Shown: piece by piece, positions 32,001 through 40,155 of the stretch
How positions within the stretch are numbered: position 1 is the first letter of the stretch
Layout of the letters: each line of letters opens with the position of its first letter
Source: Corbicula japonica
Taxonomy: Eukaryota; Mollusca; Bivalvia; Venerida; Cyrenidae
Assembly (NCBI GenBank): GCA_038501625.1
Contig: JAZAYU010000038.1
Coordinates: forward strand, 1,798,001-1,862,000
Direction of reading: 5' to 3'
DNA: 64,000 nucleotides
Notes under the pieces: model-generated
Database searches by the model: none
What the model saw: only the letters and a program-made list of their open reading frames with translations
What the model was told of the DNA's origin: nothing
Position numbers and translations under genes: made by a program

Positions 32001-33945
32001 ATCAAAGGAAAATAAATTTTGATTCTCCACAAAGACAAGATGGCTATGTTTTAGAACCTGACAATGAAGGTCTACGCCAACAGCAAAAGAAATCAGAATC
32101 TCAGGAGAACTCTGAAGTCTGTCAACTTCACAAGGCAGCCACAAAAACAATTGAAAGAACGAAGACTATGCTTGAAGATGAAAAAATGTTTGCATTTGAA
32201 TCTAGAGTTCTCAACCAGCAACTAAAATACAGGCAAATAGAAGATGGTGCTAGTTATGAAAGTGAACATAGAGATAGGAACTGTTGTCATCATAACAACA
32301 ATACTGATGGTGAAAACTTAACAAATGAGGGCTATCACAATATAATCAGAAAGACTGAAAACAGTGAATTTTGTACAGACATTCAAGCCAAAAGTGCCGA
32401 CGACACTGCCGATGTTAGCCATGATGAGGACTTTGCTAGGAAATACAAGTTTGATAAGAAATTGTGTTCATTTTTAGAAGACTTGGATGATATTGATGAC
32501 AGTATTTGGGATGAAAAACCAGTTCTAAGTGCTAATGTTTCAACAGTAAGTGATTGTTTTACATGTTTGCCACATGATAAGGGTCAGATGGAAGAGTTCT
32601 AGAAAGAGGGTTTGTTTGGGGCTGTTAGGGCAGTTAACTGGTAATTTCCAACTCTGGTCAAAATCCCTGTGAAAGTTTAATATTGCTGCCCCAAATAGGT
32701 GTTAAAGCTGTGGATCTGCCCATGTTCATAAATAGAAAAATGAATGTTACTTAATTAATTTAGTCAACATTGAATAGCATCATTTTATATTCACTTGTCG
32801 AAAAGGCTAATGGTTTTTAATTAAACTATTTTATTTTGAATATATTATTCCTGCTCAACGGCTGTTTCATATGTTGAAATTTGTATTTTAGACACATTGA
32901 GTGAATGAGCTCTTTGTCTCCTCATTAAACTATGAATACTTTCATTCTTTATCTTGGCAAAACTAAGAAAGCATGGACCTACACAATTTTACCAAGTTGT
33001 GTACAACTTTTAAGACTTTTCCCTAATGATGCACCTTTAATCACATCAGTGCAGTCTAATCTAGATCTACACAGTGCCCAAGATTATAAAACTGAGCATG
33101 GAAACCAGTCTCAAATCTTAAGTTTACTGATTAGCTGAAATGGCAACCATTCGCCATTTCAGCCAATCAGATGCTTGAGATTTGAGACTGGTTTCCAATC
33201 TCAGTTTTATAACCTTCAGCCCTGTTCATTTCTTGGTATGATATAGTGTGATGGATCTAAAACTCATATATATGCATAATTTATAAAAATAGATGAATCC
33301 ACGAAGTAAAGGGTTAAAGGGAGATAACTTTTTTTCATTGTATCCATGGAATAAAGGGTTAAAGGGAGATAAGTTTTATTACATTGTAGATAGACTCTTC
33401 CCCTGCTAGCAAACTACGCAAGCTTCTGATAGAATCTCAACAGATGATACACAGTCTTGAGAAATCTGCTGAATCTTCCAGACAGGTTATATCCCATTCA
33501 TTTGTTGTTTAACCCTTTCTCCAACCAGTTTATTACGAATAGTGTAGATCCAGATCAGCTGGCACATCGATTCTATCAGATCAGTATCTGCACTGTGTGC
33601 TGTTTGGTCTGAAAATAATAATAAATCAAACAGCGAATAATGCAGATCCTTATCAGATGGCACATATGTGCCAGCTGATCTGGATCTTCACTATAAGTCC
33701 ACCCATAAAGGCATAAATCTATATGGACTGATACATCACTTGGTGACATCACTGGTGAAATTGCTTAAACATCTTAAAACAAGACAGTTGTTAACACTAG
33801 GAATTATATGAATGATACAAATAAGGTAAACTGTGTAAGATGATGCTCATTTCTGGTTTCCGTTTTATATTTTCAGAGCTTAGGTCAAAATCAACTTCAC
33901 AGGAAAGAAGAAGAATCAACTGTCAACAAAACTCCCCCTCAATAA
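17095..33945 (+). CDS. CCDC62: Coiled-coil domain-containing protein 62 orthologue, 13 coding exons, 1,136 aa
   Basis: Exons: 17095-17134, 17630-17685, 18248-19186, 19581-19776, 24780-24946, 27384-27485, 28319-28490, 28985-29077, 29447-29535, 30383-30483, 31255-32545, 33390-33485, 33877-33945 (TAA). All junctions are GT-AG and the phases agree; the total of 3,411 nt is exactly 1,137 codons. Identification rests on the coiled-coil block of exons 4-10, which matches vertebrate CCDC62 in order and spacing (for example KQRQEIQLLMAELKDRDREL, then VKQERTDTQLRNLRE), and on the conserved C-terminal motif SPASKLRKLLIESQQM. Vertebrate CCDC62 is about 684 aa, is testis-enriched, is needed for acrosome formation and also acts as an estrogen-receptor coactivator. 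The clam-type protein adds a 313-residue exon 3 and a 430-residue exon 11, both polar and probably disordered. Introns are packed with MITEs and tandem arrays. Confidence 0.92.
17113..17310 (+). repeat. Exon-1-derived repeat running into intron 1
   Basis: The last 21 coding bases of exon 1 (GATACACTTGCAGATGAATC plus T) recur at 17164, 17203 and 17243 as GATACACTTGCAAATGAATC, with a decayed copy at 17296. Spacings are 51, 39, 40 and 53 bp. Only the first copy keeps a good donor (CTG|GTATTT). Confidence 0.8.
17698..17805. repeat. Relic of palindromic MITE family 2
   Basis: Arms CAAGCATCTGATTGG and CTAATCAGATGCTTGAGAT are inverted repeats of each other and match the family 2 palindrome. It lies in CCDC62 intron 2. 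Confidence 0.6.
18248..19186 (+). CDS. CCDC62: CCDC62 exon 3: extra N-terminal disordered region
   Basis: The exon is 313 codons, phase 0 at both ends, entered at CCAG|GGGGAC and left at AAGCAG|GTAAAA. It is rich in Ser, Arg, Asp, Lys and Gln, with little hydrophobic content apart from a short segment LEISIDSTGIGGGSLKVKVL. Vertebrate CCDC62 has no equivalent. Because the exon is phase 0-0, it could be skipped without breaking the frame, so an isoform without it, closer to the vertebrate length, is possible. Confidence 0.85.
20859..21235. repeat. Family 1 MITE carrying a family 2 palindrome
   Basis: The host element reads AATGTAGATCC up to about 20912 and resumes at CAGATCAACC near 21063. Between them is a palindrome of about 150 bp with arms GGTTATAAAGCTGAGATTGG and its near complement. 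The palindrome centre is GGCGACTGGTCGCC. Confidence 0.8.
21318..21865. repeat. Family 1 MITE carrying two family 2 palindromes
   Basis: The host starts TTAACCCTTTCTTCCC. One palindrome (about 21368-21520) sits at the same host position as in the previous copy (AAATCC|...|CAGATCATC). A second (about 21645-21798) sits in the host's other hairpin (GCCAGCTG|...|CTGGATCTTCAC). Each palindrome contains inverted GATTGGCTG / CAGCCAATC arms. Confidence 0.8.
21851..22025. repeat. Family 1 MITE, partial
   Basis: It starts TTTACCCCTTTATGCCATGG and contains the first hairpin (GTATCCTGATCAACC...GTCTGATCTGAATC), ending at a truncated second hairpin. Confidence 0.65.
22727..22980. repeat. Family 1 MITE, near complete
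   Basis: The ends GGTTAACCTTTTCCTCCATA and CGGAGGAAAGCGTTAA are inverted repeats, with both internal hairpins present. Confidence 0.75.
23054..23244. mobile_element. Mariner-like MITE, about 190 bp
   Basis: Terminal inverted repeats ATTACCGTCATTGTTCGATT (left) and ATTACCGTCATTGTTTGAAT (right, read inward) continue into TATAAGCCGCAC on both arms. The ends are TA-rich. No coding capacity. Confidence 0.7.
23980..24245 (+). repeat. Dispersed repeat, copy 1 (CCCACA-AAGTGGGAGGC family)
   Basis: TTTTTTATGCCCACACAAAG starts a segment that is clearly homologous to 49265-49520, including ACAGATGATCAAGCAGGATG and AGAGTTATGGCCCTTTGTTA. The homology extends over about 250 bp at perhaps 80 percent identity by eye. 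It is not coding; stops differ between copies. Confidence 0.75.
24965..26680 (+). repeat. Two adjacent tandem-repeat arrays within CCDC62 intron 5
   Basis: The left array (about 25045-25890) has five diverged units of about 167 bp with TTTTTCTCAGTAACCGTTCA and ACAAGTTTCATAATCCCTGA as landmarks. The right array (about 25900-26600) has four to five units of about 150 bp with GCTAAAAATAGAAATTCAGT as landmark. The block starts at a CCAGG...CCTGG hairpin beside a GGGCGGGCGGGTGGGCGGGC tract and ends near AAAACCTGGTTTTCGGCGCA. The right array is homologous, in opposite orientation, to 47740-48560. Such arrays are typical of molluscan non-autonomous elements, but the element class is not determined. 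Confidence 0.8.
26815..27118. repeat. 17-bp minisatellite, about 18 units
   Basis: The unit CCCCCATATACTGTATT and variants (GGATCC, TTCTATT endings) repeat head to tail. The Ile/Tyr/Pro-rich and Gly/Tyr-rich open frames over this tract on both strands are by-products of the 17-bp period. It lies in CCDC62 intron 5. Confidence 0.9.
27119..27290. repeat. Family 1 MITE, partial
   Basis: Contains TCGCCACTGGCTGCATCTTG, AACAGTGTATATCCCGATCA and CCAGCTGCTCTGGATTTACA, matching the right part of the family. Confidence 0.65.
27520..27763. mobile_element. Family 1 MITE, best-preserved copy (about 235 bp)
   Basis: Terminal inverted repeats GTTAACCCTTCCTCCATA and (read inward) GTTAACCCTTTCCTCCACAG surround two hairpins: GTAGATCCAGATCAGC...GTCTGATCAGGATCTGCAC, and AGGTCCTGATCAGATGGCAC...GTGCCAGCTGATCTGGATCT. 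This copy serves as the reference for the family. TTAA at both ends may be the target duplication. Confidence 0.8.
27764..28000. repeat. Family 1 MITE carrying a family 2 palindrome
   Basis: The host sequence GACAGTAAAGATCAG is interrupted by TGCCTAAGGTTATAAAACTG ... CCTTGGGCACTG (about 27813-27965), then resumes GATCAGCTGAAACATTTGTG. The insertion point in the host is the same as at 20912 and 21368. Confidence 0.75.
28479..28680 (+). repeat. 21-bp minisatellite seeded on the exon 7 splice donor
   Basis: The exon 7/intron 7 junction CATTAAAG|GTACTTTCA is repeated in register about eight times. Donor-like GT positions fall at 28491, 28512, 28533, 28554, 28575 and 28596, exactly 21 bp apart, and then near 28637. 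Several keep AAAG|GTACTT or AAAG|GTATTT. The first five extra units stay open in frame (seven residues each, IKGTFTF-like) before a TGA stop. Confidence 0.88.
29090..29340. repeat. Family 1 MITE, near complete
   Basis: AACCCTTTACTCCATTGATA at the left and TTAATGGAGGAAAGG at the right are inverted ends, with both hairpins (AGATCCTGATCAGC, CAGATCAGATGGCATGG) between. It lies in CCDC62 intron 8. Confidence 0.75.
29555..30015. repeat. Two family 1 MITE copies side by side
   Basis: The first copy, about 29557-29795, begins CTTAACCCTTTCCTACATAG and ends TATGGAGGAAAGGGTAAG. A second, more diverged copy follows to about 30010 (ATACAGATCAACCTGTGCAT, GTGTAGATCGATATCAGACA). Confidence 0.7.
30095..30330 (+). 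repeat. Single unit of the 167-bp array family
   Basis: GTAACCATGCAAGGTAGAGA, TTGTCTGACATCACAATAGC and CAGGACAAGTTTCATAACTA match the array at 25045-25890. The segment ends with AAAACCTGGTTTCATCGCGT, the same end signature as the array block. Confidence 0.7.
30925..31135. repeat. Family 1 MITE, diverged
   Basis: GTGTAGATCCAGATCAGCCT and CTATCTGATCTGTATCAACA form the first hairpin; the second is decayed. Confidence 0.65.
31255..32545 (+). CDS. CCDC62: CCDC62 exon 11: long exon with repeated CDK-site/cyclin-docking block
   Basis: The exon is 430 codons, entered at CCAAG|TGGGTC (phase 2 from exon 10) and left at TCAACA|GTAAGT. It has a Ser/Gln/His-rich first part, then three diverged repeats of about 35-45 residues (about 31640-32040) with cores TPPKNQRKLDFDS, TPPKNERKLNFDSPQR and TPPRNQRKINFDSPQR, followed by a Lys/Glu-rich helical stretch and an acidic C-terminal part (FLEDLDDIDDSIWDE). 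Each repeat core joins a full CDK consensus (TPPK/R; SPQR in two of them) to an RxL-type cyclin-docking sequence. The function is inferred from these motifs. Confidence 0.85.
32600..33000. other. CCDC62 intron 11, left part; nothing distinctive
   Basis: Plain AT-rich intron with no repeat or exon signature that I can support. Confidence 0.5.
33005..33325. repeat. Family 1 MITE carrying a family 2 palindrome
   Basis: Host sequence GCAGTCTAATCTAGATCTACA is followed by the palindrome (about 33074-33222; arms GGAAACCAGTCTCAAATCTT and AAGATTTGAGACTGG-like, centre ACCATTCGCC), then host-like TTCATTTCTTGG. Confidence 0.7.
33505..33745. repeat. Family 1 MITE
   Basis: AACCCTTTCTCCAACCAG at the left, then GTGTAGATCCAGATCAGCTG and GATCCTTATCAGATGGCACA hairpins. 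It lies in CCDC62 intron 12, the last intron. Confidence 0.7.
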
Positions 33946-33954
33946 CCTATCCAT

Positions 33955-34210
33955 CTGTAAAGCAACTTGTAATCTTTTACTCCATAATTATTTACAGATT
34001 TTATTGCAGTGTTGATCCAGATTAGCGGGCACAACCTTTTCATCTGATCAGGATCTACACTGTATGCTTTTTTTGGTTAGAATAACCTCAATAATGTAAA
34101 TGCAAAAGTGTAGATCTTGATCAGATGACACAGATGTGCTGGCTCATCTGGATCTTCACTGTTCGCCCAAGGATATCAGCCATATCCCATGGAGTAAGGG
34201 TTTAATTGTT
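33955..34210. repeat. Family 1 MITE just after the CCDC62 stop codon
   Basis: The hairpins GTTGATCCAGATTAGCGGGC and GATCTTGATCAGATGACACA are present, and the right end is ATGGAGTAAGGGTTTAA. It begins within about 15 bases of the CCDC62 stop, so the 3'UTR probably runs through it. Confidence 0.65.
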
Positions 34211-34744
34211 AATACTGTAATTTACCTAATCACTGCATATTTCTAAAGGACTTCCAACATGTCCAAGAATCACTACAAAATCCTTCCAAACACAACAATT
34301 ATTATATTGTTAAACAGATATATATATGCATTTAATATTTTTCATTGGTTATTTTGAGAAAGCTGTTAAGTAAGGTTTAAAAGCCTGTATTATCTTTATT
34401 GCAAGGTTAATTAATGCTGCAAAACTATTATTCAATTTCGATAAGAGTTAAATTAAATATTTCTTCAAAACTGGTTTTCAAAGGTTGCTGTAACATGTAT
34501 TTATTTTTATTATCCACATTGGTTTCGGGTAACATTTCTGTTGAGCAAAATTATAATGCATTATTTACATACTGCCTAATGAATTTATATTTTAATCTCT
34601 CTTTCCTTTGAATATGAACTAATTTATTCACTCTTCTTAGAGGTGTTTTTTCTGCTTAATCTTATTTGTTTTACTTTTTTTCTTGCTAAGTTTACCATTT
34701 GTTTTCAACATCTGGAAGTGAATGTAAAAAGACACCTTTCAAAA
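34211..34744. other. Intergenic, AT-rich, no gene seen
   Basis: Short AT-rich frames only; none has a domain or splice support. Confidence 0.5.
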
Positions 34745-34885
34745 CGTTCCAAGTTTATAAAACTGAGGCTGGATACCAGTCTCACATCTCTGTAAATCTG
34801 ATTGTTTGAAATTAAAAAAAAAAAGTCTTTGAACTGACCAATTGGAATCTTAAGATCTCATTCCAGTTATAAAATGGCTGATGAC
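34745..34885. repeat. Diverged family 2 palindrome
   Basis: TTTATAAAACTGAGGCTGGA and its partner CATTCCAGTTATAAAATGG are the decayed arms; the centre is a poly-A tract. Confidence 0.5.
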
Positions 34886-35829
34886 TTTTTTTTAAGGAAA
34901 GTGAGCTAATTATGTCAAATATGGTACTTTATTATGGCTGTGATATATCAGTATTAGATCCCGCTACCACATTTAATAATATGTTGCTTAGTATTATATT
35001 GTTGTTAAGTTATTTGAGAAAAATAAAGAATAATATAGCATCTTATGTTTTGTTCAATATCCCGCGGGCTATTAGTAGTGCTTGTTGTATGTCGAATACT
35101 TTTTGTGATCCTCATTCAGCTATGATAGCAGAATACCGTACAAGTAAATTAAAAAAACAACAGTTTAATTCATTATATGTTCATAAGCTATGTCGCTTAT
35201 TGTTAATGCATACTACTGACATCATTATGTGTATACTAGTACGAAATATGCAACATACAAACATGTTCATCACACTTGAAGCAGAATGTAGCTGTTAAGT
35301 AATTTAACGATATCAAGGACACTAAATGTTCCAGTTGCTTTGTTATTCATGGCAAATATTTTTCTGTTTTGTTGGCGGATTAACTTTCGTATCAGAAGCT
35401 TTACAACTTCAAGGAAATTATTAAAAATATCCAGCAACTTTTGAACTAAAAGCCAAAAATTCTCATACATGGTTTCACCATCCATCTCCAAATTAAATCC
35501 TGTCACCCAAAGTAGTGTCCATTAAAACTACACGTCTGAACCATCTTATTATTTAGTGTCTGTTAAGTACCGAATATTCGTTAGTCACAAAGGTTGTGTG
35601 ACATGTTGACGTTTAAACCCCAAGTGCGACCTTGACCTTTGAGTAACAGACATGTATATTGGACGGTTCACTCCGCCTTATTAAGTGTTATGGTTCTTAG
35701 AAATCCTTGCTAAGATGTAATTGGTGAAACAGACCTTTTTATCAGAAAATTGGGAAGAGGCACTGGCCTTTCAAATTGGGAAATTTATGCGTGATAATTG
35801 TTTATTTTGGGAAATCAAAATTCATTGAA

Positions 35830-37552
35830 ATAATAATAATAATTATAATAATAAATTCTTTATTTTAAGATGGTATACATAGTCAAATAACAATTATACA
35901 AAACTTATTTTCAAGAGGCCATCTAACTAAACACACGCACACACAACAAGAATACAATAATATCAATAATAATTAAATAAAAAAAACAACAAAATAACAA
36001 CACAAAATCACACATGTTTACAGAGCAGTGGTCTAAGAAGTCAAAATATCTTTTAGCAAGTATGTTTTATACGTTTTTTTAAATTTAAAGTTTCGATATA
36101 AATTTTATTGAAGCTGGTATTGTATTCCAGATCACCATTCCAGAGTAACTGAATGTCTTTTTAAGGTATTCTGTGTTTGGTTTCAGGACAACTAGATTCA
36201 AATTACTTTGGGATCGCAAATTGTAGTTTTCATTGTTACATGTATGAATTAATTCTCTCACGTATGAAGGAGCTAAATTGTTAATAGTTTTATAAACGAG
36301 AATAGCAATATAGTATTTAAAACGGTCTGTTATTGGTAACCAGTTTAAGTTCTTGAAAAGAATTAACGCTTGCACATTAACTTGTTTAGGAAATATCAGT
36401 TTTGCAAATTTATGTTGAAATTTGAAGACCTTATCTAACAGTCTTCTTGAGCATCCTCCCCATGTAACTAACCCATAATCTATAATTGGAGTTAGTCCCA
36501 ATAATTCGACTGCAAGCACAGACCCATTATCATACTGACTTTTTACAGATGTCTGTTCTTTACGTCTCAAGCAGTTACGATCAAAACTGTGGCGGAAATC
36601 GACCCGATTTAAATTCTGTTATTTATCGATAAACGTGACGTCGTGAGTCAGGTAAACTTGAAGCGCGGAAATCGAAATTTGTTGACATGGGTGGAGGTTT
36701 AAAAGAGTTTTGCATAAAAAACGAAACCGTTATTTATGAAGGATTACATATATTGATTCTACTTGAATGTGGCTTTTCAGGTTTGTAAATTTTCTAAAGG
36801 TACATATGGTTTAAGATGCTTTATGGAGCCGCAAACGTTGCGATCAAATTCCGATCGGCGGCATATAGAAATAGAAGGAAAATTTTCCGCATTGATTTGA
36901 ATGCTAACTGGGTTGTACGCGAAAGGCAAATATCGCATATATAGAAAAGCCTTTGTCGCGTACAAATAGTTGTGCTACAATTGGAGTAACATAAGCATTA
37001 TAAAACATTTCTTTCATTTCATGAGTGAGGTATTTTGATATGCGATGAAACAGATATAATTTTAACTTGAGTTTTTTGCAAACATTGTCTATTTGTGGTG
37101 ACCATTCATGGTTTTGTATAAGGTAACACCTAAAATAATCTGAGTTTCAACATTATGAATTTGCAATAGATTTATTGAAACATTTAGAGGAGCAGAACGT
37201 TTTAATCTTAGATTTTGACCAATGAGCATGCAAGTTGTTTTTGCAGGATTTAATGCCATGCTGTTTACAGAACACCAGTTGTTTATATTAATAAGATCTT
37301 TTTGAAGTTTTTCTTGAATATCAGAAACATTCTTTGCAGAACAATGTAAGGTTGAATCATCGGCATACATATCTAGATTAGATTCTGGTACCGATAAAGG
37401 TAGGTCATTGACATAAAGCAAAAATAACAGAGGACCTAGAATAGAACCCTGGGGTACCCCGGACTTGATACGGAGTTTTTGTGACTCGAAATTATTAACA
37501 TTGACAAATTGGTGTCTATCTGTTAAAGATGTCAAAGATGGATACTAGTTTA
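35830..37552 (-). mobile_element. 5'-truncated non-LTR retrotransposon (LINE), RT and C-terminal domain
   Basis: Minus-strand frames show a reverse transcriptase palm: SGVPQGSILGPLLFLLYVND and the catalytic YADD within LDMYADDSTLH (37089-37535), then a frameshift near 37120. After that the C-terminal region typical of CR1/L2/Jockey-type LINEs follows (WLPITDRFKYYIAILVYKTI; 36085-36570). The 5' part (endonuclease, RT N-terminus) is missing beyond about 37552. The 3' end has an (ATT)n-type tail at about 35827-35852 rather than poly-A. A 486-bp insert (36493-36978) splits the coding region. It is dead. Confidence 0.85.
36493..36978. mobile_element. 486-bp insertion inside the LINE, 9-bp direct repeat at its ends
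   Basis: The LINE reading frame is interrupted exactly between two copies of AATTGGAGT (36484-36492 and 36979-36987); on the minus strand the frame reads VTPI on one side and TPIIDYG on the other. A 9-bp target duplication suits a Mutator-like or similar element. The ends have only weak inverted similarity (TAGTCCCAA, and TAGCACAA one base in from the right end). Its base composition, with CG-rich patches such as GATCGGCGGCATA, differs from the LINE. Confidence 0.6.
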
Positions 37553-38077
37553 TAAATTTGAACAGTAATAAGTATTTTCAATTTTTGTTTATTTTTTTAA
37601 AACTATTTTTCAGATTTCATTTTTTAAACTCCCCTCAGAGGATTTTGATCTACTTGTTGACATCTTACGAAGCATTTTGGGAAAAGTCTAGTTGTAGAAC
37701 CAGACAAGTACGGTATTAAAAACACAAAATACACATAAATGTAATAAGTTTAAAATGGAATAAAACATCAACAAGATCACACAATCAAATGGCTTTTATT
37801 TTGGTTTTAGTTTTTGCTCCTCAGCAACAATAATTTCACTAATATATACAAAAAGTAAAAAAAATGTTGGTTTTTCTTCGCTGAAGTAGGCACGACATGT
37901 ACAAGAACAATGACCATTTATAGAATGTTGCCCATTAAATTAATGGACAACAAAATTTTCCTTAAATACTTCAATAAATTCCTGCTACAACAATTTAAAG
38001 TTGAATATTTTACAGAAACAATACAATTTTACGAAAAGTGCATCAAGTCAACACGTAAACATGCTTAAATGCTGTAA

Positions 38078-38297
38078 GGCCGGTATTGCGTGATCCGTGT
38101 CCGCGTCCGTTTCCGCGATTTTTCACTCGACAAACATATCGTTGGCAATATTCCACACCTTCGTGTCCGTTCCACATCGCGGACACAGACATGGACGCGG
38201 GACGGACACGGAGGTATGGAATATACCCAACGATATCTTTAGTGAGTGAAAAATCGCGGACACGGATCACGCATCTCGGAACTATTGAATACCGGCC
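38078..38297. mobile_element. PIF/Harbinger-like MITE, 220 bp, with 3-bp target duplication
   Basis: The ends GGCCGGTATT and AATACCGGCC are perfect inverted repeats, and longer inner arms (TGATCCGTGTCCGCG / CGCGGACACGGATCACG, and AAAAATCGCGGA-type segments) also pair. It is flanked by TAA (38075-38077 and 38298-38300). Copy B of the duplication has the empty site GCTGTAAGCCGTACTTCTTG at about 59788, with a single TAA. This confirms the ends and the target duplication directly. Confidence 0.88.
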
Positions 38298-38414
38298 TAA
38301 GCCTTACTTCTTCGAACATGGCGTTTACTAAGAAATTGAGAGGTTTCAAATTTTAGTGTTGCAGAACAATATGCAAGATTTATCAATCCCCGACATCTCA
38401 AAACCAAATTTTAT

Positions 38415-38458
38415 GTTTAAGATAAAATGGTAGTGATGCTCACTACCATTTTATCTCA
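38415..38458. repeat. Short perfect hairpin
   Basis: AGATAAAATGGTAGTGA and TCACTACCATTTTATCT pair over 17 bp around a 3-base loop. Copy B lacks it, so it belongs to the insertion specific to copy A. Confidence 0.8.
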
Positions 38459-38674
38459 AACATAATACTTGATATCACAAAATTATCGATGATAAATTAT
38501 GTAAATGATAACGCTCGAATGTAAATACATGTAGAAAGTTCTCGACGTGGACCAATTTTAGACATCTCTTCAAACCAGGAATAACATAAAGGAAATGTAC
38601 ACCAAAAATATGGTTCTCTTGTAAAAGCAGATGTAACTTTTTACCCAAAGGTATTGTACGTGACCTTATCAAAT

Positions 38675-38875
38675 GATAGTGTCTCTAGCTGGGATCGAAC
38701 CCGCACCGTCACGGCGACAGCGCCTAGCCATGCAATTTCTGCGACGTAACCAACTGAGCTAACCGGGACAACGCCAAAAAACGTTGATCGGATAGCCCTG
38801 ATATACTTAACAATCACTGCATGACATCGGTAACGGGTTAATTTACTGATAACAGTACTGACTAAATGTACGGGG
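38675..38875 (-). repeat. tRNA-like SINE, best-preserved copy of this family
   Basis: On the minus strand: TCCCGGTTAGCTCAGTTGGT (A box), CTAGGCGCTGTCGCCGTGAC and GCGGGTTCGATCCCAGC (B box). The 3' acceptor strand does not pair with the 5' end and the variable region is too long, so this is a SINE head, not a tRNA gene. The flank (CGGTAACGGGTTAATTTACT, ATAACAGTACTGACT) is shared with 10425-10615. Confidence 0.75.
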
Positions 38876-40033
38876 AGGAATTTTGCTCAACATATCTCAA
38901 ACGTTTAGAGTTACAATGTATTAAATTTTCATAACGTTACGACACAAATGAAGGGATATTTTACGCGTACTTAACATCAAATACTGTATTCTTTGAACAA
39001 TGAGTACTAGGCCAATTGGCACCAGTTTCTGTGTAAGAAGTATTTTAATATCATTTTTTTCTTGACTTCATCAATAAAATGATGTCTTTGATAAATCTAC
39101 CAAGTTTCAGCATATCAATGGCATAACTGAATTGACTATGCTGATTTTTCTAAAACCATTTATTCTGTGAGAGATTGGTGTCAAAGAGTCTAAAACAGAA
39201 GATTTCTTGCGCATAAAATAAAATACAAACAAACAACAAAAACATCGTCAAAATACATCAAATAACTGGTTATGAATTCTTGTACAACATCTTAATTATG
39301 TAAAATATTTCACTTTATGAGCTTACATGTAGAATATAACATACAGGGTATTCAGTGTGGCATGTTTAAGGCTAAATTAACTTAAATAGGCCCAGCCCTA
39401 TTAAACCATTTTTCCTCCCCCCCCCCCCAAAAAAAAAACAACAACAACAAAAACACCGCAAATCTTGTGATTCTTGACTTTTAATTATTTTGATTATTTT
39501 ATTAACCATGGTCTCTCCCCCTCTCTTCTTCTTGACTGTGTGGGGAGGCTGTTTTTTTCTGAATGTGGCAATTCCTGATATGCATATTTCACCTTTTTTT
39601 AAATTTGATAAAAAAAATATTAAAAATTCTTTTTAGAACGAAAGTGATATTGCAATGTACATTGTTACACTGTAATCATGTGCTGTCCGCCAATGGTACT
39701 TATTATTAAAGTTATTACACCTAAAATAGTCTCTTTATATACATGTGCAAACTATATTTTATATAGTAAACATGACATATTTGAAAAGGCTGTTTATCAT
39801 GGATGGTACCATTTGCGGAGGGGTTATCTTATATATTTATATGCTTTTAAGATCATAATAAAATATACATGTATGCCATATATCAATTAACATAGATATA
39901 ACTTCAACATTTTATTTTTTTATTTCTACTTACTTTTTAATTTAAAAGTAATGTAAACTCAACATTAATTTGCCTTTATAATTCAGAATTAAACGTATAA
40001 AAATTCGACATATGTATTATACAGAACAATTCA

Positions 40034-40155
40034 TGGGTTGTCGGGGGCGGATGTTGATAATTGCCCCACTAGAGATAAAATGCCCTCGGGCTAAGTCCCT
40101 CGGGCATTTTATCTCTTTAGCATGGCAATTATCAACATCCGCCCCCAACCACCCA
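40034..40155. mobile_element. Palindromic MITE, 122 bp
   Basis: TGGGTTGTCGGGGGCGGATG and, inverted, CATCCGCCCCCAACCACCCA form the outer arms, continuing through TTGATAATTGCC and AGATAAAATGCCC. The two arms meet at CCTCGGGCTAAGTCCCTCGG. Confidence 0.85.

Larger units (their letters stand above)
35290..39900 (+). repeat. Segmental duplication, copy A
   Basis: Several blocks align in order and orientation with 58735-60920: the region around GTTGCTGGATATTT (minus strand), GTGTGACATGTTGACGTTTA, AAAACATCAACAAGATCACA, CATGGCGTTTACTAAGAAAT, CATCAATCCCCGACATCTC (here TTATCAATCCCCGACATCTC), CAAATAACTGGTTAT, and ATGTGCTGTCC...CCATTTGC. Copy A is twice as long because it gained a LINE (35830-37552), a 220-bp MITE (38078-38297) and a SINE-containing insertion (about 38420-39030). 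Divergence looks substantial, so the duplication is old. Confidence 0.75.

Noticed and set aside
34912..35298. 128-codon plus-strand open frame
   Set aside because: AT-rich composition, no recognisable domain, no exon context; its right end overlaps the start of duplicated block A, which is not conserved as coding in copy B.
35270..35506. Similar minus-strand frames at 35270-35506 and 58718-58918
   Set aside because: The similarity comes from the segmental duplication. Indels and substitutions between copies do not respect the frame, so coding conservation is not shown.
38690..38775. Possible tRNA gene on the minus strand
   Set aside because: The 3' acceptor strand is missing and the spacing between A and B boxes is too long; it belongs to a SINE family with copies at 9615 and 10425.
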